Of a stretch of DNA of 33,105 nt, positions 8,789 through 16,009 are shown piece after piece. A program made the position numbers and the translations under genes. The stretch's first letter is position 1; every line of letters starts with the position of its first letter. Under the pieces are notes generated by a model that saw only the letters and a list, made by a program, of their open reading frames with translations, searched no databases and was not told the DNA's origin. Origin of the DNA: an uncultured Bacteroidota bacterium (GTDB lineage: Bacteria; Bacteroidota; Bacteroidia; Chitinophagales; Saprospiraceae); assembly GCA_903933805.1 (NCBI GenBank), contig CAIZLM010000026.1, forward strand, positions 1 to 33,105. Direction: 5' to 3'.

Positions 8789-9860
8789 CCAAACTGAAAC
8801 CGCCTTTTTCAAAAAAAGTAGTCCCATCAAAACGCTCCAACTCAGCCCCAAATATATAGGTTCCGGTATCCATCACCTTTCCGTTGTATAGGCCATCCCA
8901 GCCTTCATCCGGACTGTTGGGTGTAATATTCCTTCGGTCATAAATAAGATCACCCCACCTATCAGCAATGAAAAAACGTTTAATATTCACGACAGTCCGA
9001 TCACAATGGAGCGAATAATGGTTGTCTGGCCATCGTGCATCCGGGCTAAACACATTGGGGGCGTACACTTGGTTTTTATTTGAGATGCGGAATTTTACCT
9101 CATCCTGCAAAACACAACCACTAGTATCTGTTGCAATGAGGGTAAAAACAACCGGTGCCGTCAACATGATACAAGACGTGCTACACAAGGAATCTGGACA
9201 AGGCGCTGTAGGAAGCCATACAAAACTTGTAGGAGTTAGCCCATATTGGGGCGTAATACACACCGTATCACCTTTAATGATGACCCTGTCTTCTCCAATA
9301 TAGAGCCACAAATTTCGAAATTCCAAGTCGATGGCCACAATAGAATCACAGCCAGAACTAGAGGCATTGGGGAGTATTTCATAGCCTACCCGATTGTTGT
9401 AGTCGTATCGCGTACCGTTGATTGTATAAAACCCATCGGGACAAAGGGTGTCCCTCAAGTTAGAAAAAGGCGGTGTTAGTACTGTAATCAGCACATTGAC
9501 AATGCTGTCACAAAGCCCGCTTGAAAAAACTTCTGTACCTTGCAAATGAAAGGCATGATAAGCTGTTCCGTTGACATAAATGGAGTCACCCTCACAAATG
9601 GTGGCGAAAAAATTGGCGCTGACAGGGTGTAAGTAAGTAAGCTGAACCTGCACAATACTATCTCCGCCGTTCAAAGCAGCCCCTGTCAACACGACCACGC
9701 CCACCGGTTTTGATGGGCCAAACACTTGATCGCCTACGATAACCTCTTGGTCGTTGCAGAAGGTATCGCGCAACAAATATTGTCCAATTTGGCCCGAGGC
9801 CGAGCCCAGCGACAAAAGAAATATGATAGCCAATAAAAAGTACTGTGAGCTCTTAAACAT
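8781..9860 (-). CDS. T9SS type B (gliding-motility-associated) secreted protein
   Basis: The 359-residue product has a signal peptide (about 1-23, ending SASGQ). Three degenerate repeats of about 45 residues follow at roughly 29-78, 86-130 and 136-182. Each begins with a cysteine cluster (DTFC, TICEGDS, DTLCPDG) and ends (C/G)DSIV plus a short beta strand. The last 98 residues are a type B sorting domain: VYAPNVFSPDA, then FFIADRWGDLIYDRR, EGWDGLYNGKVMDTGTYIF and a final beta strand. Such tails direct export through the type IX secretion system to the cell surface or medium. The partner or role is unknown; the repeats suggest an adhesive or structural protein. Confidence 0.88.
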   Translation of the reverse strand: MFKSSQYFLLAIIFLLSLGSASGQIGQYLLRDTFCNDQEVIVGDQVFGPSKPVGVVVLTGAALNGGDSIVQVQLTYLHPVSANFFATICEGDSIYVNGTAYHAFHLQGTEVFSSGLCDSIVNVLITVLTPPFSNLRDTLCPDGFYTINGTRYDYNNRVGYEILPNASSSGCDSIVAIDLEFRNLWLYIGEDRVIIKGDTVCITPQYGLTPTSFVWLPTAPCPDSLCSTSCIMLTAPVVFTLIATDTSGCVLQDEVKFRISNKNQVYAPNVFSPDARWPDNHYSLHCDRTVVNIKRFFIADRWGDLIYDRRNITPNSPDEGWDGLYNGKVMDTGTYIFGAELERFDGTTFFEKGGFSLVR

Positions 9861-9954
9861 GGGGCTGATACTTTGATCGGAGGGTCAAACCCAGTGGCTA
9901 ACCACTGAATTCAGCCACAAAAATCGCACAAGTTTTTCGATAAGTGCAAAACAA

Positions 9955-9980
9955 ATTTACTATCTAACCAGTTACTTTTA
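9955..9980 (+). repeat. Remnant half of the interspersed palindromic repeat
   Basis: TATCTAACCAGTTACTTTTA matches the outer right end of the element (CTAACCAGTTAC). The sequence upstream shows no convincing left arm. The end creates TACTTTTA (9973-9980), close to the -7 consensus, 40 bases before the next gene. Confidence 0.5.
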
Positions 9981-10019
9981 ACCATTGCTATTCCGTCTTG
10001 TTTACAATTGAACCTTTCT

Positions 10020-10460
10020 ATGATTTATTACCGACAATGCTGTTTGCTGTTTCTATCACTTCTGGGGAGTATCGCCATTCTTTTCGGTCAAACAAACAAT
10101 ACCCGAACTGTATTGGCTGTTGAGCAAGCCCGATTTGATGCGATGATTCAGTCCGATACCATTAAACTTGAAACATTGCTGGACAAGAAATTGTTGTACA
10201 TCCATTCCAATGGACTAAAAGAAACCAAAAAAGATCATATTCGATCTATAGGTACTCGAAAAATAGTGTACCAGCAAATGAATCGGGCGGAAAATAGTAT
10301 CCGTTTTTTTGGAAAAACGGCTATTTCTGCTGGTGTCATTCAGGTTAAAGGAATACTTTCTGGAACCCCTTTTGATGTACGGATGTTGTACACCGCAATT
10401 TACCGGAAACGAAAACATAAGTGGTTGTTGGTAAACTGGCAGAGTACGCGTCTATCCTAA
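10020..10460 (+). CDS. Small secreted SnoaL/DUF4440-like (NTF2-fold) protein
   Basis: From the ATG at 10020 (a TTG four codons upstream is less likely) the product is 146 residues. The signal peptide runs about 1-23 (ending ILFGQ). The mature part shows the DUF4440/NTF2-like pattern: VLAVEQARFDAMIQSDTIKL, LLDKKLLYIHSNG, then strand-rich IQVKGILSGTPFDVRMLYTAIYRKRKHKWLLVNWQSTRLS. This ends as these small alpha+beta-cone proteins usually do (W.l...qsT.l). Some family members bind small ligands, but no activity can be assigned. The stop codon TAA lies in a decayed copy of the palindromic repeat. Confidence 0.75.
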   Translation: MIYYRQCCLLFLSLLGSIAILFGQTNNTRTVLAVEQARFDAMIQSDTIKLETLLDKKLLYIHSNGLKETKKDHIRSIGTRKIVYQQMNRAENSIRFFGKTAISAGVIQVKGILSGTPFDVRMLYTAIYRKRKHKWLLVNWQSTRLS

Positions 10461-10545
10461 TGGTTACCGACTTCAGCAGCAAACTGTCTTGCACAACTAG
10501 ATGCGTTTTTTGTCTCCGACACGACTACCTAACCAATCGCCTTAA
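10458..10545 (-). repeat. Decayed copy F of the interspersed palindromic repeat
   Basis: The right half, 10503-10540 (TTTTTTGTCTCCGACACGAC followed by TACCTAACCAAT), matches the reverse complement of the left arm of the intact copies. The left half (TAATGGTTACCGAC...CTGTCTTGC) is heavily diverged and begins at the TAA stop of the preceding gene. The orientation is opposite to copies A, B, D and E. Confidence 0.6.
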
Positions 10546-10552
10546 TTATTCC

Positions 10553-10759
10553 ATGATTTTGAAAAAGTTAACCGCTCCAAAACGGGACAAGCTGGTAGAA
10601 AACAGGGATTACTACCTCGAAAATGGGTATTGGGTCATGACAGCTCAATTTCTTCGTCAACGGGGTTATTGTTGTGGCAGTGGATGCCGACATTGTCCTT
10701 ACACCAAATTAGACTATACCCTACCCGGGGAATCAACAAAAAAGGAGACTTGTCAGTGA
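10553..10759 (+). CDS. DUF5522 family Cys-rich miniprotein
   Basis: The 68-residue product starts at the ATG at 10553. The open frame extends further upstream, but only into the decayed repeat. It contains the hallmark GYCCGSGCRHCPY (38-50), with four cysteines and a histidine that could hold a metal or iron-sulfur centre, preceded by DYYLENGYWVMTAQF. Proteins with GYCCGxGCRHCPY are widespread in Bacteroidota and annotated DUF5522; the function is unknown. The stop codon overlaps the stop of the opposing glucosaminidase gene (TCAGTGA, 10753-10759). Confidence 0.88.
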   Translation: MILKKLTAPKRDKLVENRDYYLENGYWVMTAQFLRQRGYCCGSGCRHCPYTKLDYTLPGESTKKETCQ

Positions 10760-11538
10760 TGATCAAGTTCTGTCAGGTTTAATACCCGAATCAGGGCCAT
10801 TGTTTTCTTTCCATATTCAGGATCATCGGAGTATCCGGCCTCAACCAAGGCGCGAACCCAAACACGGTAGTCTTTTTCTCCACTTTTGACCAAATTTGAA
10901 AACGGAACTGTGTTGCACAACAACAAGCTTTGAGCGCTGAAACTGCCCCATAAGTTTTTGAAAACATGCATACCCGCAGTATTTTTTCGCGAATTACTGG
11001 GCGTATTGAGGGGTGATTTCAAAAAATAATTGTTGGTTTTTATCGCCATCAACTCGTCACCAGCATCACTTTCCAAGAGGGCTTGCGCCATTAAAATACT
11101 GGCAGGCACACCAAAATGCCGCATTTCAGCAATGGCTACTGGACCAAACTTTTTCACAAAGCGTTTACACTTCCAATCGTTGCGGGAAACCAACGCATGG
11201 GGCACCCCATACCGCACAGCATACGTTGGATCAATGATACAGGTTGTGTTGTTGATGAACTCCACCTTTCGAGTTGTTTTTCGGGGAACGTCTGATTTGG
11301 ACTCAAATAAACCCCAAAAATTGGTCGTCGTGTGCCCCTCTTTTCGCTCCACCACAGATTTTTGAATAGAAATTGCACCGACGTTGATGGACACCTCTTC
11401 AGACCACACAAAATATACGATCCCCATTACGACAAGCAATCTCCACCAAAAACTTTCCACCAAAATTTCAAGGTGCTGCGTTGCTGATGCATCAACAGTA
11501 TAAAAATCTTGATTGTCGTTTGATTTGAAGTTAAACAT
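10753..11538 (-). CDS. Membrane-anchored glucosaminidase-domain protein (peptidoglycan hydrolase)
   Basis: This 261-residue protein has one N-terminal membrane segment (about 30-46) and no cleavable signal, predicting a type II anchor with the C-terminus in the periplasm. The C-terminal part, from about 130, matches the glucosaminidase (GH73-like) fold: GVPASILMAQALLESDAGD with the likely catalytic Glu156, then the AIKTNNYF segment, LWGSFSAQSLLL, and a terminal DYRVWVRALVEAGYSDDPEYGKKTM typical of the family. It should cleave the glycan backbone of peptidoglycan during growth or division. Next to it, divergently, is an N-acetylglucosamine kinase gene, which fits cell-wall sugar recycling. The 11539-11782 gap is AT-rich and presumably holds both promoters. 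Confidence 0.82.
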   Translation of the reverse strand: MFNFKSNDNQDFYTVDASATQHLEILVESFWWRLLVVMGIVYFVWSEEVSINVGAISIQKSVVERKEGHTTTNFWGLFESKSDVPRKTTRKVEFINNTTCIIDPTYAVRYGVPHALVSRNDWKCKRFVKKFGPVAIAEMRHFGVPASILMAQALLESDAGDELMAIKTNNYFLKSPLNTPSNSRKNTAGMHVFKNLWGSFSAQSLLLCNTVPFSNLVKSGEKDYRVWVRALVEAGYSDDPEYGKKTMALIRVLNLTELDHH

Positions 11539-11687
11539 GCTCTATTGTGTTGATTTTATCGACAAATTTAAAGCATTTTTTTTATTTAAAAACAAAATGT
11601 TTTAAAAATAATTTTCTAGTTGTGTAGAACGACAAATCAAATTTGAATGCTTTTTTGTCATTAATACGTTAGTTTTGAAGAAAAACC

Positions 11688-11695
11688 TATTTTTG
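11688..11695 (+). promoter_or_regulatory. -7 promoter element (TATTTTTG) for the BadF-type kinase gene
   Basis: An exact TAnnTTTG match in the AT-rich divergent region, about 85 bases upstream of the ATG at 11783. A TTTG at 11674-11677 is too close to be the -33 element, so only the -7 part is supported. Confidence 0.4.
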
Positions 11696-11782
11696 CACCC
11701 ATTCGTGTATTTTTTACAAAAAGGGGGTACTTTTTAACCTCCACCCTACTGATCTGCATTTCATAACGAACATACATAAAAC

Positions 11783-12631
11783 ATGGTAATCATAGCTGAC
11801 TGTGGGTCAACAAAATGCGACTGGCTTTTGCTGCATGGCGGGCGCGACCAACAACTGGAGAACACCGTTGGTTTCAGTCCGTTTTTTCACACAACGGAGG
11901 AGATCAAAACGATTTTGGTAGAACAGTTGATGCCGAAACTAAACCCAGCTTTGGTTACAGAGGTCTATTTTTATGGAACTGGCGTACACGATGAGCACCG
12001 CAGTGAGATCGTTGGCGCTGCGCTCCGATCAGTTTTTCCCGATGCCGTCGTGGAAGTAGAGCATGATTTACTGGCAGCGGCCAGATCTGTGTGTGGTCAC
12101 AATGCAGGTATTGCGTGTATCTTGGGGACCGGTTCAAACAGTTGTTACTACGATGGGAAGCAAATATTGGACAATGTTCCTTCTCTGGGTTGGTTGTTGG
12201 GTGATGAGGGCAGTGGAACCCACCTTGGCAAGGCGCTATTGCGCGCATGGTTTTACCGTGAATTACCGGCTGATCTGAATGCGACCTTCAACAAAGCTTT
12301 TCCAGAGGGCCAGGACGCCATAAAAGATCGGGTGTATGACAAGGGTGCCAATGCTTACCTTGCTACCTTTACCCGATTTTTGGGTGACAACGTCCAACAC
12401 CCTTTTGTACAGAACCTTATTTCCGACAGTTTGGGAGAGTTTTTAGACCGACAGGCATGCAAATACAGCGGTCACCAGCATGTTCCGATACATTTTGTCG
12501 GATCTATAGCCTATCATTTTCAGGATATTTTAGTCCGGTGTTTGGAAGAAAGGAAGTTAAAATTGGGCACCGTGGTTCGAAAACCCATCTACTCCCTCGC
12601 CGATTTTCACCGCCACAAGACCGATCATTAA
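11783..12631 (+). CDS. N-acetylglucosamine kinase, BadF/BadG/BcrA/BcrD ATPase family
   Basis: The 282-residue protein of the ASKHA fold shows the phosphate-1 loop IIADCGSTKCDWLL (3-16), a second phosphate loop GTGSNS (115-120) and GDEGSG (140-145), in the order and spacing of bacterial and eukaryotic N-acetylglucosamine kinases. EHDLLAAAR supplies the conserved catalytic-type Asp region. It would phosphorylate GlcNAc with ATP in the cytoplasm, feeding amino sugar or recycled cell-wall sugar into metabolism. It lies 43 bases ahead of pfkA on the same strand and opposite a glucosaminidase, so the three make a coherent wall-sugar to glycolysis neighbourhood. The sugar specificity is inferred from family resemblance and context. 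Confidence 0.85.
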   Translation: MVIIADCGSTKCDWLLLHGGRDQQLENTVGFSPFFHTTEEIKTILVEQLMPKLNPALVTEVYFYGTGVHDEHRSEIVGAALRSVFPDAVVEVEHDLLAAARSVCGHNAGIACILGTGSNSCYYDGKQILDNVPSLGWLLGDEGSGTHLGKALLRAWFYRELPADLNATFNKAFPEGQDAIKDRVYDKGANAYLATFTRFLGDNVQHPFVQNLISDSLGEFLDRQACKYSGHQHVPIHFVGSIAYHFQDILVRCLEERKLKLGTVVRKPIYSLADFHRHKTDH

Positions 12632-12674
12632 GTGAGTTATTGGGTGTTTGAATACTGTTTCTGAAAGAAAAAAA

Positions 12675-13664
12675 ATGTCAAAAGAAATAAAACGGATTGC
12701 AGTTTTTACCTCAGGCGGTGATGCGCCAGGCATGAATGCGGCGGTACGCGCCATCGTTCGAAATGCGTTTAACAACGACCTGCATATTTACGGTATTATG
12801 CGTGGATATGAGGGCATGATAGATGGCACCATCCGGCGGTTGGAAACAACCGATGTCGGCAATATTATCCACCGAGGAGGCACAATATTAAAGACAGCAC
12901 GAAGCCAGCGTTTTATGACCCCAGAGGGCCGAAAACAAGCTTATGAAAACCTTTGTGACAGTGATATTGACGCCTTGATAGCCATCGGCGGCAACGGCAC
13001 ATTCACTGGTGCCACCAAATTTATGGCTGAATATCCAGATATTCCAATGATTGGCATTCCTGGCACCATTGACAACGACCTTTTCGGCACCGATTTCACG
13101 ATCGGTTTTGATACGGCTGTAAATACGTCCGTACAGGCTGTTGATAAGATCCGAGACACAGCAGACTCCCACAATCGATTGTTTTTTGTGGAAGTAATGG
13201 GCCGTCATTCAGGCTTCATTGCCCTTCATACCGCCATTGCCGGCGGTGCTGGCGGTGTTTTGATACCCGAAGAAGATACCTCCATAGACGATTTGGTACG
13301 GTTGCTTAAAAGGGGGGCTAAACGTGCAAAATTGTTCAGCATTGTCATCGTTGCGGAGGGCAACAAAATGGGAACGGTGTACGATATTGCCGCTCAAGTA
13401 GAAGGAAAAATCGACCTATATGACGACATTAAAGTAACGGTCATTGGTCACCTTCAACGCGGTGGGTCGCCCTCATCGTTTGACCGAGTGTTGGCTTCCA
13501 TTTTAGGATTTTCCGCTGTTGAGGGCCTATTGGCTGGGAAATCAGGCGTTATGGTGGGCATTCGTAACAACAACGTGCAGTACACGCCATTCGATGAAGC
13601 CATCACTAAGAACAAGCCCTTGAACAAGGACTTGCTTCGCATGGCGCATATTCTGGCTCAATGA
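12675..13664 (+). CDS. pfkA: 6-phosphofructokinase
   Basis: From the ATG at 12675 (a TTG at 12648 is an artefactual extension) the enzyme is 329 residues. It shows FTSGGDAPGMNAA (11-23), the catalytic PGTIDNDLFGTD (129-140), GFDTAVN and EVMGRHSGFIALH, all diagnostic of ATP-type PFK. It phosphorylates fructose 6-phosphate, the committed step of glycolysis. The nucleotide motif reads GGNGTFTGA (105-113) instead of GGDGS: the glycine associated with ATP use is kept, but the Mg-associated aspartate is asparagine. I recall the same change in other Bacteroidota PFKs, but this should be checked by alignment. The stop overlaps the stop of the convergent plsC-like gene (TCAATGA, 13658-13664). Confidence 0.95.
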   Translation: MSKEIKRIAVFTSGGDAPGMNAAVRAIVRNAFNNDLHIYGIMRGYEGMIDGTIRRLETTDVGNIIHRGGTILKTARSQRFMTPEGRKQAYENLCDSDIDALIAIGGNGTFTGATKFMAEYPDIPMIGIPGTIDNDLFGTDFTIGFDTAVNTSVQAVDKIRDTADSHNRLFFVEVMGRHSGFIALHTAIAGGAGGVLIPEEDTSIDDLVRLLKRGAKRAKLFSIVIVAEGNKMGTVYDIAAQVEGKIDLYDDIKVTVIGHLQRGGSPSSFDRVLASILGFSAVEGLLAGKSGVMVGIRNNNVQYTPFDEAITKNKPLNKDLLRMAHILAQ

Positions 13665-14404
13665 TGCTGTTGTGCGTAAGACTTCATGCGGCTACGCATC
13701 ATATTTTCTACTTTTTCACGCAACATTGGAATATCGTTGGCAGTCAAATCGGCTGTGACAATTGGATCTTCCCAAACAACCCTCACCACACCGGGCTGTA
13801 ACCCATCCCCGTGGGCGCCGGTAATTTCCTGCATGTTAACCAGCGTCTGAACTGCCAGTGGCGCCCCGGTTTGGATCGCTATTCTGAATGCTCCATCATA
13901 AAACGGCGCAAGGGCTTCCGGCGTTCGGTTTCTACTGCCTTCGGGATAAATAAAAATACTCCATCCTTCCGCCAATTGTTGCTTCAGGGCCACCACGCTG
14001 CGTGCTCGACTCATGGCGCTGCTCCTGTCCACAATCAGGCACATTTTACCCACAATAAAGCCAAAAACGGGAATTTTTTTCAATTCCTGTTTTGCTAGAA
14101 ATCGGAAAACACCCGGGTAGGCATGCGCATTGACGATGAAATCAAGAGACGATCGGTGGTTGCCCACGATGACGTACGACTGCGAACGCAAGAGTTTTTT
14201 GCGGCCCTCCACTTTCATCCTAATACCCACCAATCGCAGGAAAAAAGGGGTGAAAGCATGGTGTAGATACCAAATGTTGTGGCGTAAAGCCCGCGTTCCG
14301 GGTGTTACTAACATGTTGAAAACCACAATGGGCAAACTTAAAAACATCAACAACAGGAAGATAACGACGGCCCAAATGGCCCAAATTTTTCTGAATAGCT
14401 TCAC
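13658..14404 (-). CDS. plsC: 1-acyl-sn-glycerol-3-phosphate acyltransferase
   Basis: The 248-residue protein has an N-terminal membrane anchor (about 9-31) followed by the acyltransferase domain. The catalytic HX4D is NHRSSLDF (H83, D88), and the substrate motif YPEGSRNRTPEALAPFYDGA starts near 153, with a further block APLAVQTLVN. It transfers an acyl chain to lysophosphatidic acid at the inner membrane to make phosphatidic acid. The final residues SRMKSYAQQHH are basic and unremarkable. Two TACTTTT elements lie 20-34 bases upstream of the start, the outer one formed by the end of repeat copy B, so that repeat may supply or modify its promoter. Confidence 0.9.
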   Translation of the reverse strand: MKLFRKIWAIWAVVIFLLLMFLSLPIVVFNMLVTPGTRALRHNIWYLHHAFTPFFLRLVGIRMKVEGRKKLLRSQSYVIVGNHRSSLDFIVNAHAYPGVFRFLAKQELKKIPVFGFIVGKMCLIVDRSSAMSRARSVVALKQQLAEGWSIFIYPEGSRNRTPEALAPFYDGAFRIAIQTGAPLAVQTLVNMQEITGAHGDGLQPGVVRVVWEDPIVTADLTANDIPMLREKVENMMRSRMKSYAQQHH

Positions 14405-14435
14405 CCTTTTTTCTTTTTCGGCATAAAAGTAAAAA

Positions 14436-14576
14436 GTAACTGGTTAGGTGGTCGCGTCTGAGCCAAATAAGTGGCTATTTTTTGCCAGCCTTAGCAGCTA
14501 AACAGTAAAAAATGCGCGAAGAAAGGCGAAAAATGGTCCTTTTTTGGACCAGACTGCGTGCGACCTAACCTGTTAC
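14436..14576 (+). repeat. Interspersed palindromic repeat, copy B (expanded centre)
   Basis: The left arm is GTAACTGGTTAGGTGGTCGC followed by GTCTGAG. The right end is GACCTAACCTGTTAC. Between them the usual core (CAAATAAGTGGCTATTTTTTGCCAG) is followed by about 60 extra bases, which end in a second hairpin-like TGGTCCTTTTTTGGACCA. The total length is 141 bp. Confidence 0.8.
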
Positions 14577-14687
14577 AATAAAAATACACCCGATGGCTGA
14601 AAAAGACAGCCGGGAATCGCTCCACTATTTTTAAAATTGGCAGCCAAAGGTCACAAATTTTATAAATCAGTGGAATGTAGAATTAGT

Positions 14688-14704
14688 TTGGCACAAAACT
14701 TGTA
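14688..14704 (+). promoter_or_regulatory. Sigma-54-like -24/-12 promoter
   Basis: TTGGCAC (14688-14694), five bases, then TTGTA (14700-14704) has the exact spacing of the RpoN consensus TGGCAC-N5-TTGCA, with one change (GC to GT) at -12. Transcription would start near 14716 and read into the small T9SS-domain gene at 14797. No activator-binding site was recognised. Confidence 0.5.
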
Positions 14705-14755
14705 TATAATTCATCACCCGTATTTATTCTATTCCGTTTCACCGCTAACGCAGAC

Positions 14756-14776
14756 GAAGTTTATAGTTTAAACTTC
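14756..14776 (+). promoter_or_regulatory. Small hairpin in the leader of the T9SS-domain gene
   Basis: GAAGTTTA-tagtt-TAAACTTC is a perfect 8-bp stem with a 5-base loop, 20 bases before the start codon. It could protect the 5' end of the message or affect translation. No T-run follows, so it is not a terminator. Confidence 0.4.
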
Positions 14777-14796
14777 TGATAATCTAGAAAAGTAAC

Positions 14797-15105
14797 ATGA
14801 CTGCTGCATTTTTTGACGCATCGAACATTCCCCAAAAATTCGAAGGAAATGTTGAAATATTACAAAATTCCCCTAATCCATTCATCGAAATGACCTTGCT
14901 GTGGTTCAAATTGCCTGCAACTGCCAATGTTCTACTCCGCATTTTTGACGCCGTAGGCAAAGAAGTTACCGCGAAAACCGGTTTGTACCAAAGCGGCGAA
15001 AACCACATGCTGTTGCACCGAGCAGACCTTCAGGAACCAGGTTTCTACACCTGCCGCTTAGAAACCCCATTTGGCACCGCAAGTCGAAAATTGATGATGT
15101 ACTGA
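14797..15105 (+). CDS. Stand-alone T9SS type A sorting-domain protein
   Basis: The 102-residue product has no signal peptide. Almost its whole length is a type A sorting domain: LQNSPNPFIEMTLLWFKLP (about 23-41), the amphipathic strand VLLRIFDAVGKEV, then GENHMLLHRADLQEPGFYTCRLET and the terminal GTASRKLMMY. These domains normally sit at the C-terminus of large secreted proteins and are cleaved by PorU. A protein made only of the domain, without a Sec signal, cannot follow the standard route. It is therefore either a remnant of a larger gene or a cytoplasmic or regulatory derivative. A plausible promoter in front and a good terminator behind (15183-15218) argue for a real, expressed small gene. 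Confidence 0.75.
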   Translation: MTAAFFDASNIPQKFEGNVEILQNSPNPFIEMTLLWFKLPATANVLLRIFDAVGKEVTAKTGLYQSGENHMLLHRADLQEPGFYTCRLETPFGTASRKLMMY

Positions 15106-15182
15106 ATCGAAAAACATCAAGTAAGTAACAATATCGGGAAAAAGAGCAACTAACTTTTTTTCAATCCAACTTTCCCGTTAAG

Positions 15183-15218
15183 GTCGCCTGTGGTGCATAA
15201 CCCCGGCGACTTTTTTTT
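15183..15218 (+). terminator. Rho-independent terminator of the T9SS-domain gene
   Basis: GTCGCC (15183-15188) pairs with GGCGAC (15205-15210), and eight T follow directly. It lies about 80 bases after the stop at 15105. Confidence 0.75.
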
Positions 15219-15245
15219 GTACACCATGGTCACACTTTTCGGGTG

Positions 15246-15285
15246 TAAAAAGAAGCCTTTATAGCGTTGTGCTACAAAGGCTTCT
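15246..15285 (-). terminator. Rho-independent terminator of ndk
   Basis: On the minus strand AGAAGCCTTT (15285-15276) pairs perfectly with AAAGGCTTCT (15260-15251). The stem continues through GTAGC/GCTAT with one mismatch and is followed by TTTTT. It is 60 bases beyond the ndk stop. Confidence 0.85.
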
Positions 15286-15345
15286 TGCACGAAAGACGGT
15301 TCTCGTCCGGAGATGACCTATTAAAAGACTCGAACGAGTTGAGCC

Positions 15346-15765
15346 TTAGAACAATTCTACGCCGGCAAAATGAAATGCGCCCTCAATAGCAGCATTTTCA
15401 TCGCTGTCAGAGCCGTGCACGGCATTTTCCCCCATACTGGTAGCGTATTTGGCACGAATGGTGCCGGGGGCAGCATTGGCCGGGTTGGTAGCCCCGATCA
15501 AGGTTCTGAAATCCTCCACTGCGTTGTCTTTTTCCAAGATTGCTGCCACGATGGGGCCACTGCTCATAAATGCACACAGTTCGCCATAAAAAGGGCGCTC
15601 TTTGTGCACTTCGTAGAATTCCCCTGCCTTCTCTAGGCTGAGTTGTGTCAATTTCATTGCGACGATGCGGTAACCTGCCGCATTGATCATTTGAAGAATA
15701 TTTCCAATGTTGCCGGCGCGAACAGCGTCGGGCTTAAGCATCGTGAATGTGCGATTTGCAGCCAT
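15346..15765 (-). CDS. ndk: Nucleoside diphosphate kinase
   Basis: At 139 residues it is the standard length. It opens [17 protein letters not shown] and carries the active-site [12 protein letters not shown], with the phosphorylated histidine at His117. [16 protein letters not shown] and [16 protein letters not shown] are also textbook segments. It transfers gamma-phosphate between nucleoside tri- and diphosphates through a phosphohistidine. It is flanked by its own promoter (15880-15907) and terminator (15246-15285), so it is monocistronic. Confidence 0.97.
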   Translation of the reverse strand: MAANRTFTMLKPDAVRAGNIGNILQMINAAGYRIVAMKLTQLSLEKAGEFYEVHKERPFYGELCAFMSSGPIVAAILEKDNAVEDFRTLIGATNPANAAPGTIRAKYATSMGENAVHGSDSDENAAIEGAFHFAGVELF

Positions 15766-15879
15766 GTTTTAGTGCTAATTGAGAGTGAATAGAAGATAAT
15801 TGCGTGAAAAATGCGTGGTTGTAAACTCGGTTAAGTTGTGCTAAGGTTGCCCTCATCGCCTGTATCACGCTTTGGGCCG

Positions 15880-15907
15880 CAAAGGTAGAACAAGATTTTA
15901 TTTCAAA
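15880..15907 (-). promoter_or_regulatory. Promoter of ndk (TTTG ... TACCTTTG)
   Basis: On the minus strand TTTG (15907-15904) is followed after 16 bases by TACCTTTG (15887-15880), an exact TAnnTTTG. The spacing is slightly shorter than the commonly described 17-23. The leader to the ATG at 15765 would be about 110 bases. Confidence 0.5.
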
Positions 15908-15976
15908 TGAAGCATAAAAAAAGGTTTGCAAAAAAATATTCTGCGGCAACCCGGGTTTTTGTAGCGTTTGAATCCG

Positions 15977-15984
15977 TACTTTTG
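15977..15984 (+). promoter_or_regulatory. -7 promoter element (TACTTTTG) for the DHH phosphoesterase gene
   Basis: An exact TAnnTTTG, 25 bases ahead of the ATG at 16010. A TTTG at 15958-15961 lies 15 bases upstream and could be the -33 element at short spacing. Confidence 0.5.
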
Positions 15985-16009
15985 CCTGCTTTTTTAAAAA
16001 GCAATCAAT

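Larger units (their letters stand above)
14405..14796. other. 392-base intergenic region: repeat copy B, sigma-54-like promoter and leader hairpin
   Basis: No credible gene is present. In order it holds two TACTTTT elements facing plsC (14424-14438), palindromic repeat copy B (14436-14576), about 110 bases of AT-rich sequence, a sigma-54-like promoter (14688-14704) and a short leader hairpin (14756-14776) before the ATG at 14797. Confidence 0.7.

Noticed and set aside
11539-11782. Possible replication or partition site in the AT-rich divergent region
   Set aside because: There is no iterated DnaA-box-like or other repeated motif, and the AT richness is explained by two divergent promoters.
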